Of a DNA stretch of 64,000 bases, positions 63,326 through 64,000 are shown in pieces (positions within the stretch are counted from its first letter, which is position 1; every line of letters begins with the position of its first letter). Below the pieces are notes generated by a model. That model had not been told where the DNA came from and did not search any database. It saw only the letters and a program-made list of their open reading frames with translations. A program made the position numbers and the translations under genes. Source of the stretch: Methylocaldum marinum (GTDB taxonomy: Bacteria > Pseudomonadota > Gammaproteobacteria > Methylococcales > Methylococcaceae); NCBI RefSeq assembly GCF_003584645.1, contig NZ_AP017928.1:1018981-1082980 (forward strand), read 5' to 3'.

Positions 63326-64000
63326 ATGCGCAAACCAAAGCAAGCCCGCCCGTTGCGCCTGCGGGAATACGAAGCCGCCATTGCTGCGCTCAAGGCGCGA
63401 CACCCCTGGCTTGCCCGGCAAATCGTCGAACCCGCGCCGGGGCATTTGGCCGTGGTGGCACATCTGTTTGCCCAGGTGGAATGCCTGCTGCCGCCCACAG
63501 TGGTCGCACGCAAGGGCTCACTGTCGGTGAGTTGCAACCGGGATCGCCTGGCCATTCATTACCAGCCGCCGCGACGCCACAGCGAACGTGCAGCAGCCGT
63601 GTTCGATCTGATTGCCCAGACCAAGCACCTTTCGCTGCAAAAATGCCCCGTTTGCGGTGTACAGGTTGTCGGGGACGGCATCCGTCCGAAACGCTGCCCG
63701 CAACATGACGGCATCCAAGGATTGTTTGCCGAAGAAGTGCGCCGCAGCCGCCAGCTCATCGTCGAACAGGGTGTACAGCAGGTGGTGCTCGATCTGGGCA
63801 AGGTGACGACCGAAGATGTACGCGCCGCCATAGCGGTTGAAGATGAGCCCGTCCCAAGTGAGGCCAAACCGGAGCAGGTTCAGGAGCAGCCGACAGAAAC
63901 CGCTAAATCAATGCCCTTACCGAGCATCGTCTTTGTCGATGAAGCCGGGCTGGAGGCGTTCGTGGATCGCCACCGACCGAAAGGCGATGACAAGTTCAAG
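63326..64000 (+). CDS. Zinc-motif protein of unknown function, cut by the right edge
   Basis: 225 codons are visible from the ATG at 63326, which has GAGAGG upstream, and the frame is still open at the window end. A CPVCG ... RCPQH group (about residues 107-129) should bind zinc. A basic N-terminus and a Glu/Pro-rich linker (about 173-192) surround it; the visible part ends with IVFVDEAGLEAFVDRH. No family was recognised. It is divergent from the HTH gene and may begin a further operon of the island. Confidence 0.7.
   Translation, partial: MRKPKQARPLRLREYEAAIAALKARHPWLARQIVEPAPGHLAVVAHLFAQVECLLPPTVVARKGSLSVSCNRDRLAIHYQPPRRHSERAAAVFDLIAQTKHLSLQKCPVCGVQVVGDGIRPKRCPQHDGIQGLFAEEVRRSRQLIVEQGVQQVVLDLGKVTTEDVRAAIAVEDEPVPSEAKPEQVQEQPTETAKSMPLPSIVFVDEAGLEAFVDRHRPKGDDKFK

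Overview
The window is GC-rich chromosomal DNA from a Gram-negative gammaproteobacterium: it carries waaA, mpl, a bifunctional ManC, apaG/apaH, htpX, ygfZ and a fliE-fliK block behind a FleQ-type activator. A PQQ alcohol dehydrogenase with the lanthanide-type Asp-Tyr-Asp signature (XoxF-like) beside an alternative caa3-type oxidase points to a methylotroph, possibly of the Methylococcales; that placement is inference from gene content only.

Left part (1-9.1 kb, minus strand): a respiratory cluster reading cytochrome c, coxB (CuA plus a C-terminal cytochrome c), coxA, coxC, a small membrane protein, a CtaG-type assembly factor, xoxF-like dehydrogenase, a cytochrome c lipoprotein and a lipoprotein cut by the window edge. 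It resembles an alternative coxMNOP-type oxidase. Subunit I has Gln where the K-pathway Lys normally lies. Several dispersed palindromic repeats sit in this part, one of them inside the lipoprotein reading frame. Middle part (9.4-39.1 kb): housekeeping genes (mpl, ankyrin protein, apaG-apaH, PerM-like transporter, HDOD, ygfZ, htpX, sugar dehydrogenase lipoprotein, radA, PilZ, FHA), then fleQ-like, fliEFGHIJK with a candidate sigma-54 promoter, rpsF-rpsR-DUF2232-rplI, waaA, a GGDEF/EAL protein, manC and ychF with its terminator.

Right part (39.2-64.0 kb): a defence island that starts with a tyrosine integrase directly behind the ychF terminator. After an unknown gene and a solitary DNA methyltransferase comes a nine-gene minus-strand array running from 58.4 down to 42.4 kb: BrxR/CapW-type WYL regulator, two different hsdM genes, a HigB-type toxin, an XRE-ImmA/IrrE antitoxin-protease, hsdS, hsdR, a GmrSD-like DUF262/DUF1524 protein, and a Cas4/RecB-like nuclease fused to an SF1 helicase. 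Gaps are 43 bases or less and several genes overlap, so it looks like one operon. Divergently from the BrxR-type gene runs a nurA-herA nuclease/ATPase pair preceded by a small ORF coupled to nurA. I read the whole as one composite BrxR-controlled defence locus: type I restriction-modification with an embedded addiction module plus accessory nucleases; the combination is the most unusual thing in the window.

Beyond herA lies a 570-base non-coding stretch with four evenly spaced TTGGAA..ACGT sites inside a pair of long inverted repeats, then a divergent pair (HTH protein and zinc-motif protein) with a symmetric operator-like array between them. The right border of the island is not in the window. 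No rRNA, tRNA or CRISPR array was found.
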